A stretch of DNA of 64,000 bases from Kappaphycus alvarezii (GCA_002205965.3 NADL03000099.1:248001-312000), one strand, 5' to 3'; counted from the stretch's first letter, positions 31,095-42,362 are shown. The notes: generated from the letters alone by a model not told the origin. A program made the numbers and translations.

Positions 31095-31099
31095 ACTGG

Positions 31100-31654
31100 T
31101 GTGAAAATTGATCAAATATTTCAATATCTATCCCGGTGTCCTTCAGTGATGCTGAATTGTGGAGCAATATTTTTATTGAGGCCCACGATTTATATTTATT
31201 ATGAATCATCAAGGAATAACTTTATCTATTTTACACTGGCACTATTTTATGCTGAATTCAGTGTGAAATAATTTTTATGTCCTACAGTTGGGTGTTTATA
31301 TTATACAGGCTATAATTATTGGCATTTATGCTACCAACAAATTATTATCTGGATGATTGCTTACCTGGGAAATACTGCAATAATTATTGCTGAGCCTGAA
31401 TTATGTCTACCAAAATTATTGAACGGCTCACCTGATTTTTGTAGCAGGTTCACCCTGGTGTAGAGTATAAGTAGTCTAGGTTGTTAGAAATATTTTTACA
31501 TCCTCGGGCTATCGAAATATTCCCCTCGATCAGATATTATTAAATTTGGTTTTCTATTCATTATTCATTCTAAGTCCGATTGTGGCATTTATTTATTTAT
31601 TCAAGTTGGAACTATTTATTATTATTTGGATCTACCTATCCCAATTATTTTGCA
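31100..31654 (+). repeat. Copia 5' LTR
   Basis: 555 bp, begins TGTGAAAATTGATC and ends CCCAATTATTTTGCA. Solo or diverged relatives occur at 11516-12075, 40605-40955 and 46490-46960. Confidence 0.9.
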
Positions 31655-31657
31655 GTT

Positions 31658-32383
31658 ATGGGCCCAGATCGCCCCGAAATTCCTTCAAGGCCGAAATTTT
31701 CATGGGATCTTCGCACGGCTCCTTGGACGGATAGTAAAGGACCTCAAGAAAAATATTTTGATGCTGTTCAAAAATGGAAATCTGTTCATGATTTATTACC
31801 AGCATCAAATTCTAATAAGGTTCCTAAGGCAGTACAAGGTCTTGTCTTACAATCACAATTATTTGGACGAGCTCTTGATATTTGTAAGAAAATTCCAGAC
31901 ACAGAAATTCAGTCTGAAAATGGTGCATTAGCGATTGCTAACGCTATTCATAAGGTGGATCCTCTATCATCTATATCAGATACATTTCAAAAATTCTTAG
32001 ATCTATTGCACACTACTCGTGGTGATAGTGAGTCTTTCAAAAATTTTGAATCACGGTTTGATGCTCAAATTGCCCGATTTCATTCATCTACTGGTACTTC
32101 GAAATTACCTGAAGCACTGGTATCATTTTTGCTCCTGGCTAATTCCAAAATTGATTCAAACCAGCGAGTATCTATTTTGGCTGCTGCTTCTCCGAAGCAT
32201 GAAGAAGCCGATTTGGAAAAAGGAAAAATCCTAGAATTAATCAAATATTCAGAAATATCATCTATTATTCGTGCATGTGATAAACCAAAAAATACAAATC
32301 AAATATATGGAAATGCTCAAAAATATATCTCTTCAAGTCAATCAAATATTTCATACGGAAAAAAAAAATTTCAAGAAAAATAA
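31658..32383 (+). pseudogene. Copia gag
   Basis: Starts 3 nt after the LTR (ATGGGCCCAGATCGC) and stays open for ~240 residues: MGPDRPEIPSRPKFSWDLR, KYFDAVQKWKSVHDLLP, then helical segments typical of Copia gag. The frame stops at 32383, where an A-rich run suggests an indel. The knuckle follows in another frame. The same N-terminus is recognisable in the decayed copy at 46490. Confidence 0.7.
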
Positions 32384-32790
32384 TAAGCAAAGATTATCTC
32401 CTGAAGACTTTGCTGCGCTCAAGGCAAAATCAACTTGTGACCGATGTGGAGAAATTGGCCATTGGGCCTATGAAAAAGATAAATGCAAGAGTGCTAAAAA
32501 TTATCATAAAGGTTCATCATCTAGAATGGGAAATGCAGAAAATATCAAAGACAAAAATGATTCTGGTTCTGTAACATTTCATATGGTAAAAACGGTGCTT
32601 GATTCTCCGTCAAATACGTTATACCCAGGCCCGTTACTTGATGATGGAGCACCGTATAGTGGAATGGGATTGTTGAATTACGAGCACTTTCGAAATTTAT
32701 TTTACCGAATGGAATGGAATTCTTGATGAACTTCCTGAATGTATCAAGGACACGCCCTTCTGGCAATACGGAAATGGCGACCACTCAAGC
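32384..32790 (+). pseudogene. Copia zinc knuckle and protease start
   Basis: Frame-shifted continuation. A CCHC-like knuckle (CDRCGEIGHWAYEKDKC) binds RNA in gag proteins. FHMVKTVLDS and LLDDGAPYSGMG follow, where D-D-G-A replaces the protease D-S/T-G-A. A stop at 32726 breaks the frame. Confidence 0.6.
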
Positions 32791-33011
32791 GAAAAAAGAA
32801 AAATGATCGGTTCAATATTTTTATCAGCTATTTCAGACAATGGAAATCAGGTTAAAATAAGGCATCTAATAATCAGTGGATCATCTCAATGGGTTATTGG
32901 AAGAAATATCACAAGAAAATCAAATATTATTCATATGACGGACAATCGCATCGAGTTCGAGTCCGCAAATAATTCAATCGATTCTATAACATTGGTGGAT
33001 CATGGTCATCA

Positions 33012-33979
33012 TTGTTATGTACCGGAAATATATTTATACAATCATCCGAACCTATTGAAAACTCATTTCTATCAGCAATTTGTTCCAACAATATCAATAC
33101 ATCAAAAAATATATCTTGGGCTGAAAAGAAGAAAATAATTAATAAGGTTCACAAACATGTATGTGGTCACTCAAATTATGATGATATAAAACTATTGTTA
33201 CAAAGAAATTTTATATGGGACGATGAATGCAAAAAATATTTATCAAGCATAATTGACTCCTGCAAATTTTGTGATGTCACAAAAAAACCATCTCATCCTC
33301 GTGCAGTATCTTTAAGCTCTATATCTCGCGGATTTAATGAATTGGTTTGTGTGGATCATTTTTTTGTGGAAAACTTGGATATTTTTCACATTATGGACTC
33401 AGTTACCAGGTATTCAACTGGTTCAATAGTGCCCTCTTTAAGGATGGAAAATTGCATTGATTGTATTGAGACTCTCTGGTTAACACCATTTTGGGACCCT
33501 AAAATTTAATGGGAGATCAGGCGTTTGACAATGATAATTTTAGAAGCTATCTTGAGGAAAGAGGAATTTCGTTTTGTCCTATTGGTTCCCGCCGCCATAA
33601 CAAAAATTATATTGAGTCAAAACATAAAATATTGAGAGACATTTATATCCGTTTAAAAATATCCGATTCTTCTGCAAGTAATACGGTTCGTATTGCTCGA
33701 ATGTTTCAAATATCGAATGATTTATATGGAAATGATGTTGTTTCTTCATACGAGCTTGCCACTGGTCACACTCGACCCATCGATAATTCTGGTCCTCGAA
33801 GTCTACCAAATGATTTAAGAGAAGCTCATAATGAGCTAATAGCCAAGAGGAAATTAAATCTTATTCTAAAATCAAAGTCTGTGACCGATATTCCAATTAA
33901 TGTTGGCGATATTGTGGAAATTTTTATTCATCTACCAAATCAGAAAAAGGATCTTGGTCATCGCCCAAACCAGTATTGA
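33012..33979 (+). pseudogene. Copia integrase
   Basis: An H-H-C-C zinc domain (VHKHVCGHSNYDDI ... SCKFC) is followed by the catalytic core: LVCVDHFF with the first Asp, GDQAFDNDNF with the second, and NKNYIESKHK with the final Glu. A stop at 33509 splits the core after the first part, and the second frame starts at the next nucleotide. The C-terminal region runs to 33979. Confidence 0.7.
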
Positions 33980-35110
33980 AATTCGACAAAAAATCTCTTA
34001 TCGTCACAGTACCTGGATCCAATGGAAAATTTATACATGCTGCAATTGAAGATGTCCGACATTCCGTTTCATCTAATGAACTAGCATACCAAATTCAAAA
34101 GGCAAATGATTTATTGAATCAGTCTATTGAATATTCTGTGGAAGATATTTCTGATGAAACAAATATTACCGAAGTGAAGAATGTGGGCGAAAACAATTTT
34201 GACGATCATTCTGATGATGGTAATTTTAACCCAAATATGAATACTGATGTCGAAAAATATAATGAATCAGAAATTGATGGAAATTTATCAGAATCTAAAA
34301 ACATATTATCTCTCGAACATGTTCCGATTGAATCTGAACTTAGTTCCCTGCACCCTGAAAATTTAATTCATATCCCTATTGATGAAAACGATGGAATTGA
34401 TGCGCATGAAATTGAGTTGTTACCTGGAACGGAATTGAAATCATCTGAACAAAAAGATCTGAGTTTTTATCATAAAAGGTTTGGATCTAAAGAATTTTTA
34501 CTTCATCAAGCATCTGGACTTCCATCTCATATTATTTCAAATGCGTACAATACGGAAGAAAATAATTTTCTCACTACTGTTCAAAAATTCATGTTTCAAA
34601 AATTCCTCCCGACTCGAATGTAATATCCAGTCACGTTTTATACAAAATAAAAATTTTGGATGATGGAACATATTATTGCAAGGCTCGAATTGCTCCGCAT
34701 GGAAATGAGGACAAGGAGAATAATAATTTGAGAACTGATTCGGAATCTTGTTCTCCGATGGCAATTAGAATTCTCTTATCAATTGCTACAATTTTTAAAT
34801 GGAATTTATCAAAGGTTGATGTGAAGTCTGCATTTTTACAATCTGGATCAGCATTACGAGATGTTTATGTGAGACCTCCTCGGGAATGCTCGAAAAATCC
34901 TTCTATTGGTTATTACTGTCTGCTTCATATGGGTTAGTCAACGCGAATGCAAAATGGCAAATACACTCTGATAATACTTTCTTTGACCTCAGTTGAAATC
35001 AGTCGTTTATATACCCCAATTATTTTTCATGAGTTTAAAAGGATCATTAATTCTGCTTGTTGTTAAATTGGTCGATGATATACTTATTACTGGACAAAAA
35101 AATTAAGAAG
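33976..35110 (+). pseudogene. Copia linker and reverse transcriptase
   Basis: A 215-residue acidic linker (33976-34623) precedes RT in shifted frames. KARIAPHGNEDKE, then KVDVKSAFLQSG and DVYVRPPRE (catalytic Asp in DVKSAF) lie at 34656-34937. KLVDDILITG (the YVDD-box equivalent) lies near 35065-35095. Stops and shifts lie between them. Confidence 0.7.
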
Positions 35111-36066
35111 CAATTTATCCAAGATCTTGGGAAAGTATATAAGCTTGGTACAATCGTACATAGTCCTGGATCTTTTTATTTCAATGGAGTTAAAATCATG
35201 CAGTTTGATGACTATAAAATTAATGTCTCAGCTGATGAAAAGCTAAATGGACTGGAACCCCATTCAATATCAAGAAATCGTCGAAAACAACCTGATGAAG
35301 AAATGAACTCATTTGAAAACTTTGCTTTTAATTCGTTAAACGGATCAATTGTCTATTTGGGTATGGTTGCATCTCCAGTGTCTGCCTTTACAGCAAGTTA
35401 TTTACAACAGAAAAGGTCAAATCCATTGGTTCGTGATTTATCTATCCAATCTTCTATGCTTCGGAATTTAAAATCTTTTGGTTCTACAAGCACGTATCGG
35501 CGCCCGGAAGTTTCTGGAAATTTCAATTTATCAGTTGTTGTTTTTTCTGATGCAGGAAAACCAGCCGGATCGACAAATGGCAACTTGGATGTATTGGTGG
35601 GTTGCTAATTGGCTCCTTAAATTGTAATTCAATATTTCATACAATTTATTGGCATTCACATCTATCTCGGCGTCCTGTTAAATCTATTGCATCTGGTGAA
35701 ATATTGGCTGCTGGTGAAGCTATCGAGGAAGGAAAAATTATTGCAGCAGCATACAGTACACTTCTAAATATCAATATTCCTCTTCATGTTGCTGTTGATT
35801 CAAAAGATCTATTGAGCTCTCTATCTACTTGTCGTGTGCCTGAAGACAAATCTATTAGAGGGGATATTCAATTAATTCGATATAATTTCGAAACGAACAA
35901 AATCAAGAAAATGCTATGGATACCTGGTTCAATTAATCCCTCCGACCCGCTCACAAAAAAGGACAGTCCTGTATCTGACATGCTCAAGCTCCTTTTATTT
36001 GATGGATCTATACCTATGGATATGAGTAATAATTTATCTCGGGATTCATCTCAGTCAACAGGATAA
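35111..36066 (+). pseudogene. Copia RT thumb and RNase H
   Basis: Two frames (35057-35608 and 35602-36066) encode the connection and RNase H: VFSDAGKPAG (first Asp), SIASGEILAAGEAIEEG (Glu), VAVDSKDLL (Asp), and a SINPSDPLTK end typical of Copia. Stop 31 nt before the 3' LTR. Confidence 0.7.
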
Positions 36067-36096
36067 ATTTAGTTCAATATTTCAAAGGGGAAGTGG

Positions 36097-36249
36097 TTTG
36101 AAAATTGATCAAATATTTTAATCTCTATCCCGGTGTCCTACAGTGATGCTGAATTGTGGAGAAATAGTTTTATTGAGGCCCACAATTTATATTTATTATG
36201 AATCATCAAGGAATCATTTTATCTATTTTAGACTGGCACTATTTTATGC
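36097..36249 (+). repeat. Copia 3' LTR, first part
   Basis: First 153 bp of the 3' LTR, ending with CTATTTTATGC, the LINE target duplication. About ten mismatches to the 5' LTR over this stretch. Confidence 0.88.
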
Positions 36250-37981
36250 GGGGTAAATGTGGGGTGATTTAATATTTGAAAAATATGGTCGGTTGTGGCC
36301 CGGAATATCCTACAGGGTGCCGAGTAATACCTCTTAAATTACTCTAAAAAGCTGGCTCAAGGCCCCCCAGCAGACAGGCTGCGTTGGACATTACGGCCGC
36401 GGCAGCGTGTCTCTGAGTGAGTACCGCACGGACCTTACCATATGCCTCCATCGCCCTAACGCCCACGTTCCGCGCGACGTCGGTTAACACCCTATATGCG
36501 TCCGGGTGCCACCCTCCGAGAGTAGATATGGGAATAGGCACGAGCCTACTTCTCACAGAGGTTGCAATAAAAGAATCATATCATCTATGCTTCGCGGAGG
36601 CGGCCGCATTGAGAGAGGTGAGCGGATTAAACGTTTGGGCTCTCCTGTGGGAAGGCGCCAGCGGGTTGACAAACGTCACGTCAAAGAAGTCCGTACCTCC
36701 ACTGCTTCCCATCGCCCGGATGTCTGGCCTCGTGCGATGAACGCCGTCCCGCGGTTCGACGGCGGGTGACGTGCCGCTTTCTGCAAGTCTTGCGCAAAGA
36801 GGGTCACTTGATTGTCATGCCGTCGAGTCCTGTGCGCACCATGTCTGCAGTGAAGGAGGTGATCCCCGAAGGAGTCGAGGGTTTCGGGGCAGTTACGTCT
36901 TGGGCACGGCACGTCCGAAGGGAACAGCCGGACTTGGCAGAAGTATTGGAACCACACCGCGAATTCGCGGGGGTCAATACTCGTCTTGAGGCCGGGGCAC
37001 GGAGCGCAATACAACCATTCCTTGGCGCCCGGGAGGGCCATGGAGGCGCGGAATGCCTGCCTTCTTTGATCACCGGGGGAGATGCTTTCCTGCACGGCTG
37101 CATGGATTGCGTCTGTTAGTTTCTTTTGCGATGGTGTATTGCTTGAGCAAAAGGCACTAATAGGTAGAATCCTTGACTGCAGACAGGAAAGAGACCAATT
37201 CCGGTGGGCGTCCAAAGCGTCGTTGTAGGTGGCGAGGCTCCTGATAGGAGCGGGCAGAACAACTTTGCACATCCTGTTGGCGGCCGCGCTGGAGGCGAGG
37301 AAGGCGGCCGCGGCGATATTTTTGGCTGAAGTGAATCCGACCCCAAGGGAGGGCCGCTTCGCATCCAGTGGTTTCACGGAAAACCTCTGAATCCAAAACC
37401 CCCCCCCGCTAGTGTGCGGACGCAGCGCTCCATCATATCGTCAAACATGGCAGCGCCCTCGGCGGTGGACGACGTCGGGACTACGCGCAGTAGATAGCCG
37501 AGTTTGCAGACTCCGAAGCAATTTCGGAGCAGCTGGAACGCTATTTGCGTATCCTCGAGGTCAATGATGGCCTCAAGGAACGGTTCGAGAGACTTCACGT
37601 GCGTGGAGAAAGTTCTCTTTGGTGAAGGTCTCTGTGCCAATTGGAGCGTTGAGGACGAGTGTTCCCTCACTATACTCTTGTTTGAGGACGTTCGGGTAGA
37701 GGCGCTGCACGGACTCTGGAGGGGCCGTCGGCCACCAGACCTTGCATTTTGGCAAAGAGAGGTGCAGACCTCTGCTAGTGGCGTCCAGCGAAGAAAGGAT
37801 ATCGACGGCTCGGAGAGGTTGTTCGTGACGCGCGATAATGTACCCGTCATCATGATACCATAGTTGGAGCAAGAGTTGGCCCATGGTCTCGTCTTCCCCA
37901 GAACCAGAGCCCAAGAGTTCCTGGATTTTGAGTATGAGGGGGTGCAGAACTAAGTCGAAAAGAAGCGCACCAAGATTGTCG
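36250..37981 (-). mobile_element. LINE family B, 5'-truncated, nested in the Copia LTR
   Basis: A 1732-bp minus-strand insertion flanked by CTATTTTATGC (36239-36249 and 37982-37992). It begins inside the reverse transcriptase (DNLGALLFDLVLHPLI, then LWYHDDG, the catalytic box). It continues through the thumb, a zinc knuckle CPRRNCPETLDSFGDHLLHCRHG...RRHD, and an RLE (ARGQTSGRW, TFVNPLAPSH-type). The C-terminus is VPIPISTLGGWHPDAY...SNAACLLGGLEPAF, with a stop near 36344 and then a ~95-bp 3' tail ending CCCCACATTTACCCC. Frameshifts near 37610 and at a C9 run (37400) disrupt it. It is the reference copy for family B. Confidence 0.87.
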
Positions 37982-37992
37982 CTATTTTATGC

Positions 37993-38394
37993 TGAATTCA
38001 GTGTGAAATAATTTTTATGTCCTACAGTTGGGTGTTTATATTATACAGGCTATAATTATTGCATTTATGCTACCAACAAATTATTATCTGGATGATTGCT
38101 TACCTGGAAAATACTGCAATAATTATTGCTGAGCCTGAATTATGTCTACCAAAATTATTGAACGACTCACCCTGATTTTTGTAGCAGGTTCACCCTGGTG
38201 TAGAGTATAAGTAGTCTAGGTTGTTAGAAATATTTTTACATCCTCGGGCTATCGAAATATTCCCCTCGATCAGATATTATTAAATTTGGTTTTCTATTCA
38301 TTATTCATTCTAAGTCCGATTGTGGCATTTATTTATTTATTCAAGTTGGAACTATTTATTATTATTTGGATCTACCTATCCCAATTATTTTGCA
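37993..38394 (+). repeat. Copia 3' LTR, second part
   Basis: Remaining 402 bp of the 3' LTR after the LINE and its duplicated target. Only about four differences from the 5' LTR, unlike the first part. Ends TTTTGCA followed by ACTGG. Confidence 0.9.
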
Positions 38395-38828
38395 ACTGGC
38401 CCTACTCCAGTGCGTATCACACGGAGGAGGGCCGGGGCTGCTGGGGTATGGAAGGCAGGAGCAGGGGCGTTGAGGAGCGCGATCTGGCGAGGGTTCGCCA
38501 GGATAGGCACCGGGAGGGGTGGAGCATCAGGGGCCGGTGGGAGGGACATGGCGACCAAGGCCGCCCAGTTGCGCGGAGGGGGCGTGTCTTTGCACGGGAT
38601 CCGCGCAAGCGCAGTTGCGGGAGGATAAATAATGAGGGGGTTTGCACAGGGGGAATGATGGGGTAGTTTACTTCGTCGTCTGACACTTCTAATAGGCGAC
38701 CACAGTGTCCAAATTGTGCGCTGATAAGGGCTGCTGGGGATCACCCTTGTGTTTATGTCAAACTTCTCTGCGATACGCGGGATGTAACCCGCGATGAACA
38801 GAATGGAGACAAGGGATGGGGCACCCAA
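38395..38828 (-). pseudogene. Unknown ORF interrupted by Copia (proximal part)
   Basis: Minus frame open from 38828 to the Copia boundary: a hydrophobic N-terminus (SLVSILFIAGYIPRIAEKF), then a Pro/Ala-rich part (RNWAALVAMSLPPAP, ALLRVIRTGVGPV). The frame carries on across the empty site into 31094. I cannot name it. Pro/Ala-rich composition and a NWAAL word shared with the 52.7 kb region hint at an element gag or ORF1 and not a host gene. Confidence 0.35.
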
Positions 38829-38877
38829 GGAATAATGGGAATGATGGGGTAGTTTACTTCGTCGTCTGGCACTTCCA
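38651..38877. repeat. 42-bp direct repeat pair
   Basis: GGGAATGATGGGGTAGTTTA begins at about 38651 and again at about 38836. About 42 bp match with two or three differences, 185 bp apart. The interval contains a small palindrome (CGCGGGATGTAACCCGCG). Confidence 0.7.
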
Positions 38878-38879
38878 AT

Positions 38880-39481
38880 GAGGTGAATCTAAAGAAATCG
38901 AAAGCCAGGGGCTGAAATTTGAAGTTTGGTGTCTGGAAGGTGTCTTCCGAAGGGGGAAGTATTGAGTGCTTTTACTGTTGCAAGATATATTCGATCAATC
39001 GTAAACTTTTTCAAACAACCACAATCGACTCAAAAAGATGGCTCCGAAGGTTGCGGGAGGCTGCGTGGCAGTTTGAGCTCCAAGTCCTTGACTTTGTTTT
39101 GGTGAGCGATATCGGCGGCGGCGACCATTTGTGCAGCCCTTACACGCGCGCCTTGTTTGAACGGTGAGACAAAGGTAAGGTAACAGGCGATGGAGCGGAC
39201 GTTTTAGCCATTGAAGAGGGGCGAGGTTGAACAAGAATATCCGCAGGGCGGATATTAGCTCCTGGGACAAGGAATAGTACCTCAAATTGGAAGTCCAGGC
39301 CCGCTGCGCGATCAACGTGGTCGGCAAAGGCGTATGAGCTCCGAGTTGAGGCAATGCGGGCTTTCGAAGCCGGCAGGGCAGAGGTCGAGTGGTCTCTGAG
39401 TGCTTCCATAGTTTGGATGCAGCAGGGAAAGGTAAGCGGGGAGTCATCGTACACGGGGAGGCCGAAATTCCTGCGGAGCAT
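38880..39481 (-). pseudogene. LINE family A fragment
   Basis: The minus strand reads MLRRNFGLPVYDD, then a degraded knuckle, then FLVPGANIRPADILVQP (first RLE motif) in one frame. QGARVRAAQMVAAADIA and FKFQPLAFDF follow in others. The blocks line up in order with the copy at 12.1-12.9 kb. A short retroposon in the same orientation interrupts it at 38954-39042. Confidence 0.65.
38954..39042 (-). mobile_element. Short LINE-tailed retroposon, reversed
   Basis: An 89-bp insertion flanked by TCCGAAGG (38946-38953 and 39043-39050). On the minus strand it reads CTTTTTGAGTCGATTGTGGT and ends with a tail corresponding to CAATACTTCCCC. The most diverged copy. Confidence 0.66.
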
Positions 39482-39775
39482 GGTATGTCAGTGGGAAGCT
39501 GATACCACCGACATCTCACGCAAAATCGCTACGAGGACAAGAGAGACCCACGCAAAGGTCAAACAAGCCTTAACGCAGAGTCATGCCGCAGCGGCGGCGA
39601 TGTCCAATGCGGCGTACCTGTTGGCTGGCCAGCCAGTTTTTCCAGCGTTTTGACGGCTTCCCGCCAATCCTTTACATTGTAGGCTTTTACCCACATCACG
39701 ACATCCCTCAGGGAACAGCTGACCACATTTTTCATAGATTAAAAACACCCCAAATTTCCCACCGCAGTCGTCATG
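39482..39775 (+). pseudogene. LINE family B-like C-terminus with tail
   Basis: The plus frame encodes EADTTDISRKIATRTRETHAKVKQAL and HAAAAAMSNAAYLLAGQ, a family B-type C-terminus with a stop at 39653. The 3' region (CCTTTACATTGTAGGCTTTTA ... AACACCCCAAATTTCCC) is shared with the tail at 52085-52190 and marks a subfamily. Confidence 0.6.
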
Positions 39776-40319
39776 GGATAGCTGAGAAATTTGAAAAAAA
39801 TTTTTACATTTATGGAAAACTATTTGATTTGTTTTGCATTTCGACTACAGTGGTGAAAAATTGTGAAACAAAATCCTATCGCCGTTAGAGCGATGGAGGC
39901 ATATGGTAAGGTCCGAGCGGTACTTACTCAGAGGCAGGCTGTTGTATTTTACTTCACAGACCTTACAGCTTTACACGAATTCACAGCATCTACAGCACTG
40001 TACTGTACTGTAGAATCAAACAACTGGTAACCTCACAAACAGGGCTACTAGGCACATTGCTGTCATTAAACTTTCCTTACAGTTCTGAAGACAGCGTTTG
40101 ACCGTTGCACGCTGGGATATTATATAATTGCTTTACCAATCAAAAGTCGCCTTGCTATCCCATGCCACCCGGACTAATGTACTTCTTACATCTTGTCAGA
40201 GTATGTCACTCGTGCCGACTACAATTCTGAAAGCGCTACTTACAATACTGTCAGGGCTGTTTTACGGGAACACCTTTGAATCCGCTTCTGTTAGACTGCA
40301 TTTTCTTTAATTTGTTGCT
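39776..40319. other. No gene recognised
   Basis: AT-rich, with CACTGTACTGTACTGTAG near 40000. Nothing assignable. Confidence 0.4.
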
Positions 40320-40598
40320 ATTTTCAGCTCTATATAAACCCTGGTCTGGAGTGGCCGGCTTAACCCCGCCAGCCTCAACCAAAGTTTCAACCACAGTTCT
40401 ACCTTGATCTGCTCGTGTGCGCTTAACACCCCACACACGCTGCCGCATCCGTAATGTCCAACACAGCTTGTCTGCTGGGCGACCTTGAGCCGGCTTTTTA
40501 GGGAAATTTAAGAGCTACTACTGGTCACCTTGTAGGATATTCTAGACCAAAACCGACGACATCCTTCAAATATTAAAGCAACCTACATTCCCCCCTTT
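40320..40598 (+). pseudogene. LINE family B C-terminus with tail
   Basis: Degraded plus-strand C-terminus ending SNTACLLGDLEPAF (stop ~40500), then the family B 3' region (GATATTCTAGACC...CCGACGACATCC) and tail TTAAAGCAACCTACATTCCCCCC. No duplication found. Confidence 0.58.
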
Positions 40599-40604
40599 TA
40601 TCAC

Positions 40605-40955
40605 GGACCCACAAACTTTTATTGCGAATCATCGAAAATAATTGCATATATTTTCACTGGTCCATATTTTATACTTATTACTCGTGAAACAATTTTTATG
40701 CCTGTCAGTTGGGCTTTAAATTCTACTGTTATAGTTGCTGTAGTTATATTTACAGCAAATTATTATTTGGATTGATCCTCACTTGCAGAAATATTATATA
40801 GTTATTACTAAGCATGGTTTTGGTCTACAAAAACTATTAAACTGCCGGAATCATCTTGCAGCTTTTCTACTCTGATCTACAATATAAATAGCCTTAGGCT
40901 GATAGAAAAGTTTAGATAACCTTGGGCCATCGAAATATCTCCGTCGTTTTAATTG
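40605..40955 (+). repeat. Diverged Copia LTR
   Basis: Aligns by eye along much of the Copia LTR (TTTTATTG, GAATCATC, TATTTT...CACTGG, CAGTTGGG, CAAATTATTATTTGGATTGAT, CCATCGAAATATC) with many changes. Its 3' end was not located. Confidence 0.55.
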
Positions 40956-41310
40956 CCTCCCTCTGGAGAAAAAAGTCAAAATTTATTACGGAAACAGCCT
41001 TCAGGTGTCCCATCGAGGTAGGGAGACGGCAAAGAGCATTAAATCTCCTCAATCAAAATCTTACAATTCGCCGTGTCATACAACAATCTGGCATATCGAT
41101 TAGGACTATAATGCGCATGAAAATCTCGAGAGATTCAAAAGATTCTGCGACATTCCACCTCCTTCTTGGCACCTTAAAATTTCCCCTCCTTCTTAATCGA
41201 GTCAATAGTCCCGTCGCTACCAAGCGCTAGGTGTAACTGGCAGCTGAGAACAGCGTTGCAGATTATTTACTTCACACATCCAAGCGAGTGTTGGAAATTG
41301 AAAAAATTCA
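40956..41310. other. Possible HTH remnant, otherwise unassigned
   Basis: A plus frame (40922-41230) contains GRRQRALNLLNQNLTIRRVI and QQSGISIRTIMRMK, a helix-turn-helix-like pattern as in transposase N-termini. No core follows, so it is not called. Confidence 0.25.
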
Positions 41311-41826
41311 TTGGTCACAGTGGCAACGTTAGTGGCGAGGGAAGAACTTAATATGATCGCTAGCATCGACTTTTCGAACGTTCGGGTTAGATCTTTCAGA
41401 TCGAAGCACCGGAAAATCAATTATCGGAAGCAAGAGAATAACGACCTAGCGAATTCAAACGAAGAGAACTTTCAGGATGTGTTCTCTCTCAGGATTGCGT
41501 TGAAAAAAGTTTTTTCGAGGTACCACATCTTGAAAAAGGAGTCACGACTGCTTTGGAACCTTGAAAAGACAGAAATTAGTGGACATGGAGGCTTGAAGGC
41601 GAAGGTTTTTGCAGACTTGGACGGAAAAAAGCTTGGCTTCAAGTTATCTGTGGTAAATGGAAAAGAAAAAAAATCAACTGAAATAAACAAAGCGCAATCA
41701 GCTGGACATTTGTTGCTTCCTTTCTTTATTTTCGAAGTGAGGTACATAATGGAAAATTTGTTTAATCAGTTGAGTGAAAATATTTGGAAAGATGCTTCCC
41801 GGACCCCGCAGTGGTTTATGCAGTAA
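41311..41826 (+). CDS. Hypothetical protein
   Basis: A 171-residue frame of unknown function: Arg/Lys/Asn-rich N-terminus (RVRSFRSKHRKINYRKQEN), helical middle (LRIALKKVFSRYHILKKESRLLW), then a coding-like C-terminal half (AKVFADLDGKKLGFKLSVVNGKEKK). No domain recognised. It is followed by a hairpin at 41976 and a further 82-residue frame (42114-42362). It may be a relic of an element. Confidence 0.3.
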   Translation: MVTVATLVAREELNMIASIDFSNVRVRSFRSKHRKINYRKQENNDLANSNEENFQDVFSLRIALKKVFSRYHILKKESRLLWNLEKTEISGHGGLKAKVFADLDGKKLGFKLSVVNGKEKKSTEINKAQSAGHLLLPFFIFEVRYIMENLFNQLSENIWKDASRTPQWFMQ

Positions 41827-41975
41827 GGATGGTTCGATAGAAAGAGCTTCGTCTTGGGTACGGAGAAGGAGTCTAGAGAGTCCGGGAAAGAAGCTTTTGT
41901 AATTTATCATATCAAGCATCAAACAGAGGATATTTTACAGGAAATAAATCCTATTCTTCTGCCTCTAGATGAACC

Positions 41976-42043
41976 CAAGTCCCCCTCTAGATGAGAATGG
42001 CTCGATAGGTCTTTCGAGCCATTCTTATCTAGAGGGGGACTTG
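41976..42043. repeat. Hairpin with 30-bp arms
   Basis: Arms 41976-42005 and 42014-42043 match at 29 of 30 positions; the loop is TAGGTCTT. The left arm reads CAAGTCCCCCTCTAGATGAG then AATGGCTCGA. A partial third copy of the CCTCTAGATGA word lies just left at 41962. As RNA it would fold into one uninterrupted stem with a single G-U or A-C type mismatch. Confidence 0.92.
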
Positions 42044-42362
42044 ATGTGGAAGTTATTAAGCTTCCGGATGGCACAACTTATTTCTTGCCGCCTTGCGAAA
42101 ACCCCATCAATAAGTGTTCCCAGACTATTTTCGGGATTCCCTTAACCTGATTGTTCAGAAAAGTAGCATTAATTTCTCAATTATGAACATTAAGCTAATT
42201 GTATGGATTGCTGGTTACCGTGCATTGACAAAAGAGGTAATACTAGAATCATTACTTAATGTGAAAATTTGGCCGACGAGCTTAAAGTTTTTGGAACAAA
42301 TAAAGGATTTCGAAAAAGACCAGGCCATTTCCTCAAGTTCATGTCTAAGACGCGCTCTATAA

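Larger units (their letters stand above)
31100..38394 (+). mobile_element. Full-length Ty1/Copia element, degenerate, with nested LINE
   Basis: Bounded by two ~555-bp LTRs (TG...CA) and by ACTGG on both sides (31095-31099 and 38395-38399). Without the nested LINE (36250-37981) it is about 5.55 kb. The order is gag, CCHC knuckle, protease, integrase, reverse transcriptase, RNase H, which is Copia order. A purine tract (AAAGGGGAAGTGG) precedes the 3' LTR. The frames are broken in at least seven places, so it is inactive. The internal region is AT-rich, unlike the GC-rich LINEs. Confidence 0.92.
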
